In this document: piece after piece, positions 21,744 through 33,598 of the stretch
Layout: each line of letters opens with the position of its first letter
Numbering within the stretch: the stretch's first letter is position 1
Assembly (NCBI GenBank): GCA_951812925.1
Contig: OX638368.1
Span: 82,008,909-82,072,908 of the forward strand
Source of the DNA: Calliopum simillimum
Lineage: Eukaryota > Arthropoda > Insecta > Diptera > Lauxaniidae
Reading direction: 5' to 3'
DNA: 64,000 bases
Notes under the pieces: generated by a model
Database searches by the model: none
Told to the model about the DNA's origin: nothing
What the model saw: only the letters and a program-made list of their open reading frames with translations
Program-made: the position numbers and the translations under genes

Positions 21744-24700
21744 TTATCCACGGTGTGAGCCAGGAGCAGAATTTATATAAAATGCTGGCAGGAGTGATGC
21801 AGGGGGATCTGTAAAATCAAATCTGAAAGATAGGTTTTCATTGATCAAACCCACAGGAGACAGAAAAGAGCCTGAAGACCAAGTTCTTTCCTTTTCAGTC
21901 TCAAAGATTTCTGTAATAAGATTATTATCAACGTAAATAAGGCGATTTATAAACCTGTCAATTAAATTAAAACCATATAAGCAAAGAGGAATCACGCTTG
22001 ATTTATTATAAATATATTTATTTGAGAATCTTTTGGTATATGATTGGTAATTTCGATCAACACATAACCTTAGGATATTTCTTTCCAAGACTTCAAGCTC
22101 TTTTGCTACTGAGGGAGAGATACTGAACCAAATGGGGAAAGCGTACAAGATAATCGGGCGAATAAATACTTTATACATTAACAATTTGGTTTTTTGACTA
22201 AGCGATTTGTTTAAAAACAGACCCATGAATGCTCCTTTAGCCCTAATAGCTTTTTTTTCAGCGTACGCGCATGTTCATTGAATTTAAATAAATTGGAAAA
22301 GGTTACGCCCAGATATTTAATCTTATTATTAAAAGGAATTACCTTATTATCCACGGATAAAGATAGATTTTTACTTTCCGGCACCACAAATCTCGGACAT
22401 TTACCTGAAGCATTTCTTATACAAATTGCGACTGATTTTTCAAAGTTTATGTTTATTCCCCAATATTTGTAGTAACTATTTATTAATGAAAGATGATTCG
22501 ACACTGAGTTCAGAGCCGCTTGAGGTGAAATTGCATGTGAATAGATCATAGAGTCATCTGCATACAAAATACTCTTAGAGCCGTAAAATTCAACAGGAAA
22601 ATCAAAGATGAAAGAGTTATATAGGTGGGGAGCCAGTATTGAGCCTTGTGGTACGCCGCATGAAATTGAACCAAGTTCGGAGCTAAAACCGTTTATTTCG
22701 ACAAAAAATTTCCGATTTGAAAGGAAACTTTTCAATAACTTAGTAATAAAAGGATCAAAGCCAATGTTCTGCAGTTTGAACAATAGGCCAGTGTGAAATA
22801 CTTTATCAAATGCTTTTTCAATGTCTAACGATACCGCTATCGTGCAGCGTTGCTCGCGTAAGTTAGAAATTACATCTTGGTGGAATTTTAATAAAGCATG
22901 AGAGGTAGAGTGTCCGCGCTTAAAGCCGAACTGCTGAAGCGGAATGTAATCAACGTTGACATTGACTTCCATTTTATGCTTTATAACCCTTTCAAATAAT
23001 TTACCAATATTAGAAAGCATCGAAATCGGTCTGAAATTATTTAAGTGGAAATTATTACGTTTCTTCTGTAATGGATAGACCTTACCAATCTTCCAGGTAT
23101 TCCGAAAATATCCATTATTTATACAATTATTGAAAATAATTGCTAAATAATCGAAAGCGGACCGCGGTAACCTTTTAATGATAAAGTTTGAAATTTTATC
23201 AGGTCCCGCAGATTTTTTAGAATTTATTGATTTCGAAATATTTTGTAGGTCTATTGGATTCGTAAAATGGACCGAATTTTCATTATTTAAAGCATTGGAA
23301 GATGATGAAAAATAAATGATTGATGCTGATAAGCTATCGATAGCGGTAACTGCAGAGGTTATCTGACTTAAGTCCGGGTTGTTTGGAATATTTTCTCTGT
23401 ACACGTTTGAGTAATATGATTTGAAAGCATTCGAAATGTCAGCTTCAGAAGTGAGGACCACATCATCCACGATGACTTTTTTACAAAAATTAGAAGATCG
23501 TTTGCCCATAACAGAATAAATTTGTTTAAAAGCCGTAGGACCCGGTTTTATTTTTTCTAACTTTTTGCTAAAAATTGAGGCTTGGTGCATTTCATATGGA
23601 ATATCCTTTTGAGATCCTTTTTCCATCTATATTTTATCCTAAACAATCTTTTGATCTCCTCTGGAATAATGATTTTTTTGTTTCTTATTTCGATTATCTC
23701 AGAATGTCTATTAGTTATGTCATTAACACGATTCGAGAATGTGCAGATTGCTGAGTCGATTTCGGAGTTACTCAAATTTCTAGACGATGGCGGCAGCGAT
23801 TCGGCTAAGACAGTATCTAAATTTTGTCGAAAAAGTGTCCAATTAGTCTTTTCAAATGATCTGAAAGTTTTAGGTGATGTGAGAATAATCTCAAAAACTG
23901 GAAGGTGAAGTTCTAATTTTAGAGGAAAATGGTCTGAAAATGTTGGTAGACTCGATATACACACCGGTCTAGAAAAAATTTAAATCAAAAATTTAAGCAC
24001 ACGAAATTTTCCTACAGAATATGATTCTATGACCTATAAAGAGAGTGTAAAAAAAAAATGACTCGTGAAATTTACAGCCGTTTTTTTTTTTTTTTCAACC
24101 TTTTAGTTTTTTTAACGATTTTTGAGTATATCTCGGTGTATATATACATATTATGTACACACATATATGTATATACATACATATATATACTTGTATATGT
24201 ATATATGTGTAATATATATATATAGATATATATATACATACATACATACATACGTATAAAAGGTATCGCTTCCGCACCATTTATTTTTAAAAAAAATCGG
24301 TTTTTTCGTATTTAAGAAAAACACAAACAAAACCCGGAAACGAAAGTAGTTACTCCAGATGTGATTTTTGATGCTTAATCCGATTCCGGTATTAGAATTG
24401 CTCTATTATGTCTGGACTTTGAGATATCCTTACATATATGTTTAAAGGACACCATTTTTTTTCCTATTTTTGAAGTTATATAACAAGATAAGGTAATATT
24501 ATGCCGTAAAATCTGGTACGACAGTTAATAGCCCTAGTTTTTTCCTTAAAAACTCAATCAAACCGATAACGATATCTTTTTTTTTGTCGGATATATCTTT
24601 GCCTAAAAAGTTAAAAAAGTGCAAAAACACGATTTTTGGCTATATTGGATGTTATATACAGGACAGACAAAATTTTTTTGGGAGTTTCTATTACCATAAA

Positions 24701-26654
24701 CATTTGGTACTTTCTTTTGGCTTTAAATTGAGCTATTAAATGTTTATCTGCAATATTTTTCTGCAAAGTTATGTTAACTTTAAAATCACACCATGAAACT
24801 TAAAGCGAATAATCTCGGTTTTCGGCTATATTTCAGGTTGTATACAGTACGGACGAAATTCGTCTGCTCTTTTTTACTAACCGAAGCATTTAAAACCATT
24901 CTTTATCTTCAAAATAAGCTATCAAGAGGTCTCTTTTGATTGTTTTTCACAAAGTTATGACCATTTAAAAATTACATTATGGACTGCAAACTCACAGTGT
25001 ACGAGTATTCCTTATATTGCTGTAACATATCGTCTTAAAATAGTCATAACTTTTTAGAAAACAATTACAAGAGACCACTTGTTAGCTCATTTTGAAGATA
25101 AAGAATGGTTTTAAATGATTCGGTTGGTAAAAAAGAGCATACGAATTTCGTCCGTACTGTATACAACCTGAAATATAGCCGAAAACCTAGATTATTCGCT
25201 TTAAGTTTCATGGTGTGATTTTAAAGTTAACATAACTTTGCAGAAAAATATTGCAGATAAACATTTAATAGCTCAATTTAAAGCCAAAAGAAAGTACCAA
25301 ATGTTTATGGTAATAGAAACTCCCAAAAAAATTTTGTCTGTCCTGTATATAACATCCAATATAGCCAAAAATCGTGTTTTTGCACTTTTTTAACTTTTTA
25401 GGCAAAGATATATCCGACAAAAAAAAAGATATCGTTATCGGTTTGATTGAGTTTTCAAGGAAAAAACTAGGGCTATTAACTGTCGTACCAGATTTTACGG
25501 CATAATATTACCTTATCTTGTTATATAACTTCAAAAATAGGAAAAAAAATGGTGTCCTTTAAACATATATGTAAGGATATCTCAAAGTCCAGACATAATA
25601 GAGCAATTCTAATACCGGAATCGGATTAAGCATCAAAAATCACATCTGGAGTAACTACTTTCGTTTCCGGTTTTTGTTTGTGTTTTTCTTAAATACGAAA
25701 AAACCGATTTTTTTAAAAAATAAATGGTGCGGAAGCGATACCTTTTATACGTATGTATGTATGTATGTATATATATATCTATATATATATATTACACATA
25801 TATACATATACAAGTATATATATGTATGTATATACATATATGTGTGTACATAATATGTATATATACACCGAGATATACTCAAAAATCGTTAAAAAAACTA
25901 AAAGGTTGAAAAAAAAAAAAACGAGTCATTTTTTTTTTACACTCTCTTTATAGGTCATAGAATCATATTCTGTAGGAAAATTTCGTGTGCTTAAATTTTT
26001 GATTTAAATTTTTTCTAGACCGGTGTGTATAACAAGATTGGAGTCATCAGGAACGATTAAATTTGAACTAATTAAGAAATGATCTAAATAAGAATGGCCA
26101 TTAGGATACGATGGATTAACATCACAAAATCTCCTGAATTCTAACAAACAATTTTGTAGGCAGTCATTTAGTTGTCTACCGTTTATATTATTAAAAACAT
26201 CCCCCCATATCACATTTCTTGAATTGAGGTCACCACCTATAATTGAACCATCATATTCGGAAGCCTTTTGTTTAATTTTATTGAGACTTAAGCATAAGTC
26301 TGAAGCAGAAAAATTGCAAGGAATGTAAATACTTCCTAGCAACAACTTTTTAACAGAACCTGAAAATGAAATTTTAATTTCTATAAAACAATTCGGAAAT
26401 TTAACACCTTCAACGCTGACTACATCATATTTTATTCTCCTGTTGATCGCAATACCTGTTCCTAGGGGCGAGTAATCGCGGATGAAATTATAATCTTCAA
26501 GAAAAATTTTACAACTTCTACTAATGTGTAATTCCTGGATGAAAGCAAAATCTATATTATGTTCAAATAAAATTTTTAGGAGATCAATTCTACGGCTCGA
26601 ATCAACCAACGAGCGAACATTGAACGAAACAAGATTAATTTTCCTATGGACCAT
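21744..26654 (-). pseudogene. LINE ORF2: endonuclease and reverse transcriptase
   Basis: ORF2 starts MVHRKINLVSFNVRSL. The AP-endonuclease-like domain shows SFNVRS, FIQELHI (catalytic Glu), IIGGDLNSRN (Asp/Asn) and, beyond the palindrome insertion, PTFSDHFPLK (Asp-His). The reverse transcriptase shows NNFRPISMLSNIGKLFE, AVSLDIEKAFDKVFH, SCGVPQGSILAPHLYN and the catalytic ILYADDS, then KIKYLGVTF and a C-terminal region ending FYINSAPGSHRG. Breaks: the palindrome in the endonuclease domain, a frameshift near 23590 and another near 22220. Removing the palindrome and one TATA copy restores the endonuclease frame exactly. The protein would copy LINE RNA into the genome by target-primed reverse transcription. 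Confidence 0.92.
23960..26027. mobile_element. 2.07-kb palindromic element in LINE, TATA duplication
   Basis: Ends CACACCGGTCTAG and CTAGACCGGTGTG are flanked by TATA at 23956-23959 and 26028-26031. The two arms of about 1 kb are almost identical: both carry the same 61-codon open stretch over a TA-rich microsatellite, and long segments such as CCAGACATAATAGAGCAATT match their inverses base for base. The centre is near 25000. Each arm holds degenerate ~200-bp units (GCTATATT...TTATATACAG...AAAGTTATG). No transposase is recognised. Related to the palindromes at 29735-31905 and 41626-42625. Confidence 0.9.
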
Positions 26655-28140
26655 ATGTAATTAGAACTTCTTTGAGTAATCTAAAGTACTCTTCTTTAGC
26701 TTGTTGCTTTGGCAAAGACCTGTACATTTTAAGGAAGTTCAAAATTTGACTTTCAAGTGAAATGAAACTTGAGTCTTCGAAATATTTTGCAATGCTTAAA
26801 AATTCATCTAAAAAACCAGGACGGTCTTTAACAGGTGAACTTTCATTTACTGGGGCTTTAGAGTAAAAATTGCTGGCAAAGCTTTTGCCCGGTACGATAT
26901 GATTTTGACTGACTACAACCTTTTTTTTCTCCGAAACTGCATTTATGAGAATTTTCTTTTTTGCAAGATAGTCCCCAAAAGCAGGACATCCTCTATAATT
27001 TGCCGTGTGGCCCGATGAATTACAATTTACACAAAACGGAGTTGAAATATCACTTTTCTTTATAAGACACTCCCCAGGATTATGTATCTGATCGCATTTG
27101 ACACAAGCAAATTGTCTATTACAGTTTTTTGCGCTATGGCCCCATTTTTGACACCAATGACATTGTATTTCTCTTGAGTTTGATTTGGGGGCCTCCCATG
27201 AAATACATTGGTTAAGAACATATTTGATATGCTTAATATCAGCTAAACTTTTACCTGGTAATAATTGAACTAAGAACAACCCAGTGTCGAACTCATATTT
27301 TTTTGATCTCGGAGTAACAAATTTAGACACTTTGTCTACTACCTCAGGAACTTCTGAGTCCAGAGCAATTTTAACGTCGGATGGATCACATTCATGGTAT
27401 AGCCCTCTTATAATTAAACCGGTTCGCCTCTCTTCCTTCGGAGTGAAAGAGTAAGAATCGATTTTGTTGTTTTTTAACAACAACATCATTTCTTTGTGAG
27501 TTCCAAAACTCTAGAAATACAGTTTGCTTTTTGTTTTATTTTTATTCACGATTCTATAAATCACCTTAGGTGATTTTTGATTTAATTGCTCCACTAACCC
27601 TTTTATGTTAACATTATATAAAAAGATTGGTGGACAGGAAGTTTTTTTACGCGGTTTTTCCCCCAAAGAACCACTACCAACATTTTTTACATTTTCTTTC
27701 ATAGTATATTGCTTATTTGCATCATTGCTTTTAGATGTATTTTTTTCAACTAATAGTTGGCCCAAAATGGCAAATTTGTTGTTGTCAAGTGGATTAGTGT
27801 TAGTGTTAGAGTTAGAATTAGAATTAGAATAAGAATTAGAATTAGAGTTAGAGTTAAAGTTAGTTATACTATAAGTATTAATTTTTGATTTTTTTGTACC
27901 TTTAACAATATGCTTATTGCCAATAATACGCCTATTGCCAAACAATGTTTTGCGACGCTTTGATGCTTGCGAAAACCCATCCAAAAAGTAGTTGGGATCT
28001 TGAGGCAGAGATGAATTCTGCAGTTCCATAAGATCATGGGCCGCCTTTATAGTTTTCGGAGGGGCCACACCTAAAGCTATTTGATTGGCACCAGCTTCAT
28101 CCTCCATTTTATCTGGAGGCACGTTTTCCGCAACCTCCAT
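26644..28140 (-). pseudogene. LINE ORF1 nucleic-acid-binding protein, one amber stop
   Basis: The ORF opens MEVAENVPPDKMEDEAG at 28140. It has a low-complexity Asn/Ser/Thr tract (residues ~95-120), a positively charged middle, and a C-terminal set of zinc knuckles: CHWCQKWGHSAKNC, CVKCDQIHNPGEC and CVNCNSSGHTANYRGC. Jockey-clade ORF1 proteins bind the element RNA through such CCHC fingers. A single TAG (SKLYF-stop-SFGTHKEMM, 27509-27511) divides the frame; otherwise it is open for about 499 codons. It ends 11 bp into ORF2, an overlap typical of jockey elements. Confidence 0.88.
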
Positions 28141-28150
28141 ATAGATAATC

Positions 28151-28385
28151 AGTAATTAAAACGCCTTAACAGCGCAGCACATTTCATTGAATTATCTTGC
28201 TTAGTTTTCCCAAAAAATTTATTTCCACACACAGCCAGCCAGCCAGACAGACGGACATGGCTATATCGACTCAGGAGGTGACGCTGATCAAGAATATACT
28301 TATGTACTTTTCTATATCTGCCACGCCTCCACGCGTTACAAACGGCAGGAAAAAGTGAATATACCCTGGGTGTAGGGTATAAAAA
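28151..28385 (+). repeat. Dispersed repeat, right part
   Basis: Resumes the repeat at 21221-21370: TTTTCCCAAAAAATTTATTT, CACAGCCAGCCAGCCAGACA, then GGACATGGCTATATCGACTC and a GGGTGTAGGGTATAAAAA end. The latter sequence is a familiar dipteran retroelement tail. About 45-65 bp overlap with the left copy, with mismatches. Confidence 0.6.
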
Positions 28386-28429
28386 TTATGCCTGACATAC
28401 TGAACCTTTTTTTTACCAGTTTTATTAGT

Positions 28430-28715
28430 CCGGAACTAGTCCAAAGAAAATTTAGCTCGACAATTGACAGAAACTAATTTTCGAGAATTGGTTTAGAACT
28501 AATCCAAACAAATGCATCTCTTGGCAATTGACACAATCTTACTTCCAGCAACTGGTTTGAAACTAGTCGAAGCGAATGTCTCACAAGACATTTGACATAA
28601 ACTTATTCGCTAGGGTTAATTTGTAACTAGTTACACGAAATGTGTCGCAAGATAATTGACACAAAAGATTAGTTTGCAATTCTTAGTTACATCGAATGCA
28701 GAGCAGGACAATTGA
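28430..28715. repeat. Degenerate ~63-bp tandem array
   Basis: Four to five units containing GAACTAGTCC...GCGAATG...ACAATTGACA...CTGGTTT variants follow one another at roughly 63-bp spacing, each with strong divergence. A related set of segments is at 12.97-13.24 kb. Confidence 0.55.
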
Positions 28716-28721
28716 CTTGCT

Positions 28722-28900
28722 CCAATGATAAGCCCATGTACAAATCGATAGTTCATCGTATGGGAAACAAGAAGTTGCACTTAATGGGAAGGTGCATACT
28801 CTTGTTGAAAACAAAAATTCTCGTCTTCGTATAATATTATGGCGTGGAGAAGAAGATGATCTTGTAAAACGTATTCGAGGTAGTAGCTTGTATCGATTTT
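28722..28900 (+). other. Open segment of unknown origin, about 58 codons
   Basis: The plus strand reads AHVQIDSSSYGKQEVALNGK, then VHTLVENKNSRLRIILWRGE and DDLVKRIRGSSLYRF before a stop. Amino-acid use is like a folded protein and not low-complexity. No start codon opens it and I do not recognise a family. It could be an exon or a transposon gene fragment. Confidence 0.3.
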
Positions 28901-29595
28901 GACAAATTTTCTTGGACAACTTAGGAGAATTCCTGCATACACACGATTAGTCTGCCGATTGTGGCTGTCTTGCAGGAAGTACAGTTTTTCATCCGAAAAG
29001 ACTATCTCATATCTACCGTGCCATTGCTATTGGAAAAATTAGTTGAAAATTGTAGATGTAACGATTTTTTTATGCATCTCACTTTATTTGAAATTATAAT
29101 TTTTAATGCTTGCAGGATCTTTTTCATTTTAAAGATAAGTAGAAACCTAATTTAAAGAAAATGATTTTTTGTAACCCCTAGAGAAGTTTTCCGCAGAATA
29201 GTTTCGTTGAACATTTTAACCCATTATGACCAAGTTTTTAGAAATAGGTGTCAAAAAGACCCATAAAAACAGGACCAAATGGGTTTAAATGATTAAAAAA
29301 AAGGTTGTACACAAAATTGTACTAAGATTCACTAAAGTTCGTTTTCATTTAGTCAGACCTTTTAAGCGGGAAAGATTGGGCAAGCATTTATTATTAGTTA
29401 AAAACTATAATTTCGAATAAAGTAAGCTTTTATAAAAAATCGTAACATTTTCAATTTTCAACCAACTTTGATGAATGTTGGTTAGGTTTATTTAGAACTG
29501 TACGTTCTTTATGAATAAATTGAAATATATATGCTTTACGGGATCCCGGTTTTGAAAAATATTTTAATACCGAATACCGGTATCGATATTTAGCA
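28901..29595. other. No gene seen
   Basis: A+T-rich sequence. A plus-strand open stretch (28961-29155) has no recognisable motif. CCGAATACCGGTATCGATAT near 29569 is a small local palindrome. Confidence 0.35.
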
Positions 29596-29748
29596 CTGGT
29601 AACTAACGCTGACGACCACCTCGGATTTTTTCACGCCATCCGATTTCTACATGATTAAAGGTGTCATTAAAGCGATTTTTAAAATCTTTTACAGGGCACC
29701 TTTCGAGAAAAGTGTTAAAAACGGTTTCTATTGAGTTTTCAAAAGTCT
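29596..29748 (-). other. Unknown C-terminal coding fragment
   Basis: An open minus-strand frame reads FETFENSIETVFNTFLERC, then PVKDFKNRFNDTFNHVEIGW and REKIRGGRQR before a TAG. It is cut off at its 5' side by the palindrome/rosa-like insertion. It looks like real protein sequence but I cannot name it. Confidence 0.3.
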
Positions 29749-29750
29749 CA

Positions 29751-31014
29751 AAGGACTGCGATCGCTAAAATTGTCCGATACAAAATTCAAAAAATCTCTG
29801 GAACTAGTACTCCATTTTTAAAAATGAAACTCATTTTTGAACCACCATTTTATTACCATTTTTATGACGTATCTAAAATTTTAATATTATTATTTTTACA
29901 AATTTTTGTAACTATTCTGGCACCACTTCCATTAAGAATTTTATGGCATTATTCGATGCCTTTCTAGCTGCTGAACACCACTTTCCGCGAAAATCTTTAG
30001 CATTTTTGGATACTTTTTTTTAACCTTTATCTCTCTTTTGACCAAAGGCCTGTATCTTTCAAATGGCCTGAGTTCTGGACAGCTTGGCGGATTTGCTTCA
30101 TGAGGCATCAAAATCACATTATTTTTTGAGTACCACTCCAAGGCCATTTTACTATAATGATAAGATGCTAGGTCTGGCCAAAAGAAAGTGGAAACCTCAT
30201 GCTTTCGTAGGAAAGGTTTAAGTCTTTTTTCCAAGCATTGCTTAATACAAAATTCGGAGTTTATTGTTCCAGGGGTTACAAAAGAATTGTCACAACTGCA
30301 GATTGCTTGCCAAATTAACGAGGAAATTTTGACTGCTTTTTTGACTTAAAATTTTCGTCTACATTCCTCCGCGAGTCAACAGTGTAAAGCTCTTGGACTG
30401 GAAGCTGCGAAAAATCGGCTAAAACATACGTTAAGTCGTCCATGATGCGGCATTCGAATTTTTGAAAAAAAAATTTATTTTTAATTTTATGGCGCGCTGT
30501 TTTGCCTCCATGTTCCTCACAGCATTTCTATCAGGATCTTTTTGTACCTTGAACGTCTTCAAATAAGCCTCCTTTTTGGCCTTGCGAACTAAAAACTCGG
30601 AACACTCCACCTTCTGTGCTAGTTTTCTGTATGAAATGTTTTGGTTTTTTTTGTGACGATTTTCTTCTTTTTGTTTTGCTCACGGACGCCTTTTTTCCTA
30701 AACCTGGCTTTCAAAAGACATCCAAGTCTTCCTTAAATATTTTCAGAACTCTTGATACCAATTTCACATTACGAGCAATTCCATAGATAGTCCAGCGCGG
30801 GTGGTCTTGAAAAATTTTTATTATTGGATTTCGAAATTCTACCTCGTTTGCCATTTTTTAGGAGATGATAATGGACTAGGGAAAAATTTTGAACACACTC
30901 GTAATTTTGGTACATTAATTTCAAAGCCAACAGCGAAAAAAATTTTTTAATTGAGTAATTTGAAAACATGTTATTGGATATCATGTATCGCACAATTTTA
31001 TCGATCGCAGTCCT
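29751..31014 (-). mobile_element. rosa-like (DD41D) mariner-type element
   Basis: Terminal repeats AAGGACTGCGATCGCTAAAA (left) and the inverse TTTTATCGATCGCAGTCCTT (right). The 1264-bp interior holds a decayed minus-strand transposase. The expected TA duplication is partly mutated. Confidence 0.75.
29930..30860 (-). pseudogene. rosa-like transposase, heavily decayed
   Basis: The minus strand begins ANEVEFRNPIIKIFQDHPRW with a helix-turn-helix-like TIYGIARNVKLVSRVLK and runs through many stops. The best-kept part is the catalytic end: KRLKPFLRKHEVSTFFWPDL, ASYHYSKMALEWYSKNNV and PPSCPELRPFERYRPLVKRE. This WPDLAS...CPELRP pattern is typical of the rosa/DD41D group. More than eight stops or frameshifts are present. 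Confidence 0.8.
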
Positions 31015-31905
31015 TAGTTTTACTAGAACACAAAAAACCAATAAGCAAACACAAAAGTAGTCATTATCGACGTATTTTGCGATGCTGAATCTGAATCCGG
31101 CTGTAGAATTGCACTATCACTTTTGGTTTTCGAGATATCCTAATCTTAACGTTGAAAAATCGCTGATTTTTGCTCATTTTGAAGCTTTATAACAAGACAT
31201 AGTAGTTTATACCCATAAAACCTGAAATGGGTAGCTGAAAGTATTATTTTTTTTCTTCAAAATTCATTTCGAAAAATATCGATATCTCTTTGCTGTTCCA
31301 AAATATCTAAAAGTTACGAAAACTGAAAAAAACTGTTTTGACATATGTTTCAAGTCTTCATGATAACTTTAAGTCGAAAATCGTGATATGAAAGTTTAAA
31401 GTAATTGCGTTTTCCTTCAAAAGCCAATTTTTTCCCCAGAAGTATTCTTACTTAATATGTTGAAAAAATTTAAAACAAACACATTTTCTCTCTATTATTC
31501 GAAGTCCAATAACCAAACATTGTAATTTTTTTTCAAAAGTCCTTATATGGCAGTTGAAGGTAATTGCCTTTTCCTGTAAACCCAATTTGAGATATAGCGA
31601 TATCTTTTTTTAATTATCCGAAATATCCTAAATAAAGCAGTTAGTAAAAAAAAAAAAATACTTATTTTTGATGTCTTATAACTAAATATAGTATTCTGGA
31701 TATAAACTACCATATTTTGTTATAAAGCTTCAAGAAGATCAAAAATCAGCGTTTTTTCAAGGTTTAAGTTAGGATATCTCTAAAACCAAAAGTGATAGTG
31801 CAATTCTACAGCCGGATTCAGATTCAGCATCGCAAAATACGTCGATAATGACTATTTTTGTGTTTGCTTATTGGTTTTTTATGTTTTAGTAAAACTATGA
31901 GATTT

Positions 31906-32062
31906 GTGAAACTATAAGGCTGGCTGGCTAGCTGGTGTGCGTGGAAATACATTTTTTGGGCAAATTGAGCAACATAATTCAATGAAATTTGGTATTCTGG
32001 CTCCGTCATAAAAATTAGCTCGGGGGATTGAAAATGAGCGAAATCGGTCAACGGACACGCCT
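31906..32062 (-). repeat. Dispersed repeat, third copy
   Basis: Inverted copy of the repeat that flanks the LINE: GTGCGTGGAAATACATTTTT, CATAATTCAATGAAATTTGG, and GAGCGAAATCGGTCAACGGA. Confidence 0.6.
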
Positions 32063-32159
32063 ACCGCCCATACAAAAAATATATTCAAAATGCAATAATA
32101 AGAGCATTATTTGCAATAACAGAAGCAAAATACGCATAAATACTAGGGATAGTAAGTAT

Positions 32160-32615
32160 AAGCTTTGAGCAAAAACCAGGCGAATTCGGACAAGAAGACG
32201 TGGCACCTCCCATACAAGCAAAAGTTTCAAAAGGCTAGACTGAAAGAGTTTTTTGAGATAATCCAACTAAATTTCACTCAAATACATAAGACTATAAATG
32301 CACACTCTAAGATAAAACAAGACGAACTCGAACAAGAGGGCGTGGCACTTCATATATAAACAAAAGCTCCAAAACGCTATACTGAAAACTTTTTTTAGAT
32401 AATCCAACCAAATTTCACTCAGCTCTGAGCAAAAACTGAGTGAACCCGGACAAGAAGGTGTGGCACCTCCCATATAAGCAAAAGTTTCAAAATGCTATAC
32501 TATATTTCACTCAAATACTAAGGACTATAAATGCACGCTCTGAGATAAAACTAGACGAACTCGGACAAGAGGGCGTGGCAACTCCCATATAAGCAAAATG
32601 TTCAAGATACTACAG
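32160..32615. repeat. Tandem repeat, four units of ~115-142 bp
   Basis: Each unit contains GAATTCGGACAAGAAGACGT or a variant, GTGGCACCTCCCATA-AAGCA, AGTTTCAAAA and AATTTCACTCAAATAC. Units start near 32164, 32306, 32423 and 32538. It directly follows the third dispersed-repeat copy and could be part of the same retroelement's tail. Confidence 0.65.
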
Positions 32616-32759
32616 TGTAAGGTAATTAATGTTTGGCCAGGCCAAAGGTTACACCCTTACTAGTTCTTCTTCAAGTTAGTGGTGTATGTTCAAACCCATT
32701 TTCATAATTAAATTTTTATAATTTCACTGCTTTTTAACAATAAAATTTAGAGTACTTAA

Positions 32760-33084
32760 AGCCGCTTCAGACTATCTGAGAAGTCATATAGAAACTCTTA
32801 TGAGTTGTCAAATATGGCAACTCTGATAGTGTGAATGTAAATTTATAACACAAATGATTTTTCAGAAGAAAACTCATATGAGTTATTTTGGCAATATATT
32901 TGAATCTATTTGAAAAGAGAAGTCATAGGAGTTTTCAAATTTTTTAATTTTGCTTGAAAAATAAAAAATAAAAACAATTTCAACAATATAAATTAAAAAC
33001 AATAAAAATTTGACAGTCAGAGAAAAAATCATACAGAAAAACATAAGAAAACGCATATGCCTTCTCAGACAGTCTGAAGTGCCT
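32760..33084. mobile_element. 325-bp MITE with TTAA duplication, copy A
   Basis: Ends AGCCGCTTCAGACTATCTGA and TCAGACAGTCTGAAGTGCCT are flanked by TTAA at 32756-32759 and 33085-33088. TTAA is the target of piggyBac-type elements, although the termini lack the usual CCC start. Not coding. Confidence 0.75.
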
Positions 33085-33267
33085 TTAACAGTTTCCATCA
33101 GAATGTTAACAAAATATTCACATTTGAAATAAAAATCTGGGTAACAATGAATAAGCGTTACTTTGGATACGACTTCGTATGGAAATTATGTCGTACGACC
33201 AAAACATGTTCCAATAAAAATAAGTATTGTATAATTAATTGTTCAATTATTAATCTCTCTGTATTAA

Positions 33268-33598
33268 AGCCGCTTCAGACTATCTGAGAAGTCATACAGA
33301 AACTCTTATGAGTTCTCAAAAATGGCAGCTCTGATAGTGTGAATGTAAATTTATTACACAAATGATTTATCAGAAGAAAACTCATATATGAGTTTTTTTT
33401 GTTGGCATTAGATTTGAATCTATTTGAAAAGAGAAGTCATATGAGTTTTCGAATTTTTTAATGTTGTTTGATAAATAAAAAATTAAATCAATTTCAACAA
33501 CATAAATGAAAAACAATAAAAATGTGACAGTCAGAGAAAAAATCAGACAGAAAAACATAAAGAAACGCATATGACTTCTCAGATAGTCTGAAGTGCCT
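33268..33598. mobile_element. 331-bp MITE, copy B
   Basis: Almost the same sequence as copy A in the same orientation about 500 bp away, with the same ends; TTAA precedes it at 33264-33267 but the right flank is TTTA, so one base has changed. Confidence 0.75.

Larger units (their letters stand above)
21371..28150 (-). mobile_element. jockey-like LINE, nearly full length
   Basis: The minus strand holds ORF1 (28140 to 26644), ORF2 with endonuclease and reverse transcriptase (26654 to 21744) and a 3' tail ending in ATTTCAATTT-type short repeats near 21371. The 2068-bp palindrome at 23960-26027 is a later insertion. Without it the element is about 4.7 kb, normal for jockey-clade LINEs. It sits inside a dispersed repeat whose sequence resumes on both sides. 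Confidence 0.88.
29735..31905. mobile_element. Palindromic element split by a rosa-like transposon
   Basis: Arms pair AACCAATAAGCAAACACAAA (31040) with its inverse (31860) and ATTATCGACGTATTTTGCGA with its inverse. The inverted similarity continues on the other side of the rosa-like element (AAAGTCTCA before 29750 against TGAGATTTG after 31892), so that element apparently entered the left terminus. The arm module CTGAATCTGAATCCGGCTG...GAGATATCC is shared with the palindromes at 24-26 and 41.6-42.6 kb. Confidence 0.7.

Noticed and set aside
24095..25953. Tyr/Ile-rich open frames in the palindrome arms
   Set aside because: They translate TA/CATA microsatellite DNA and are not credible proteins.
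27605..27832. Plus-strand frame opposite LINE ORF1
   Set aside because: Shadow of the Asn/Ser-rich tract of ORF1.
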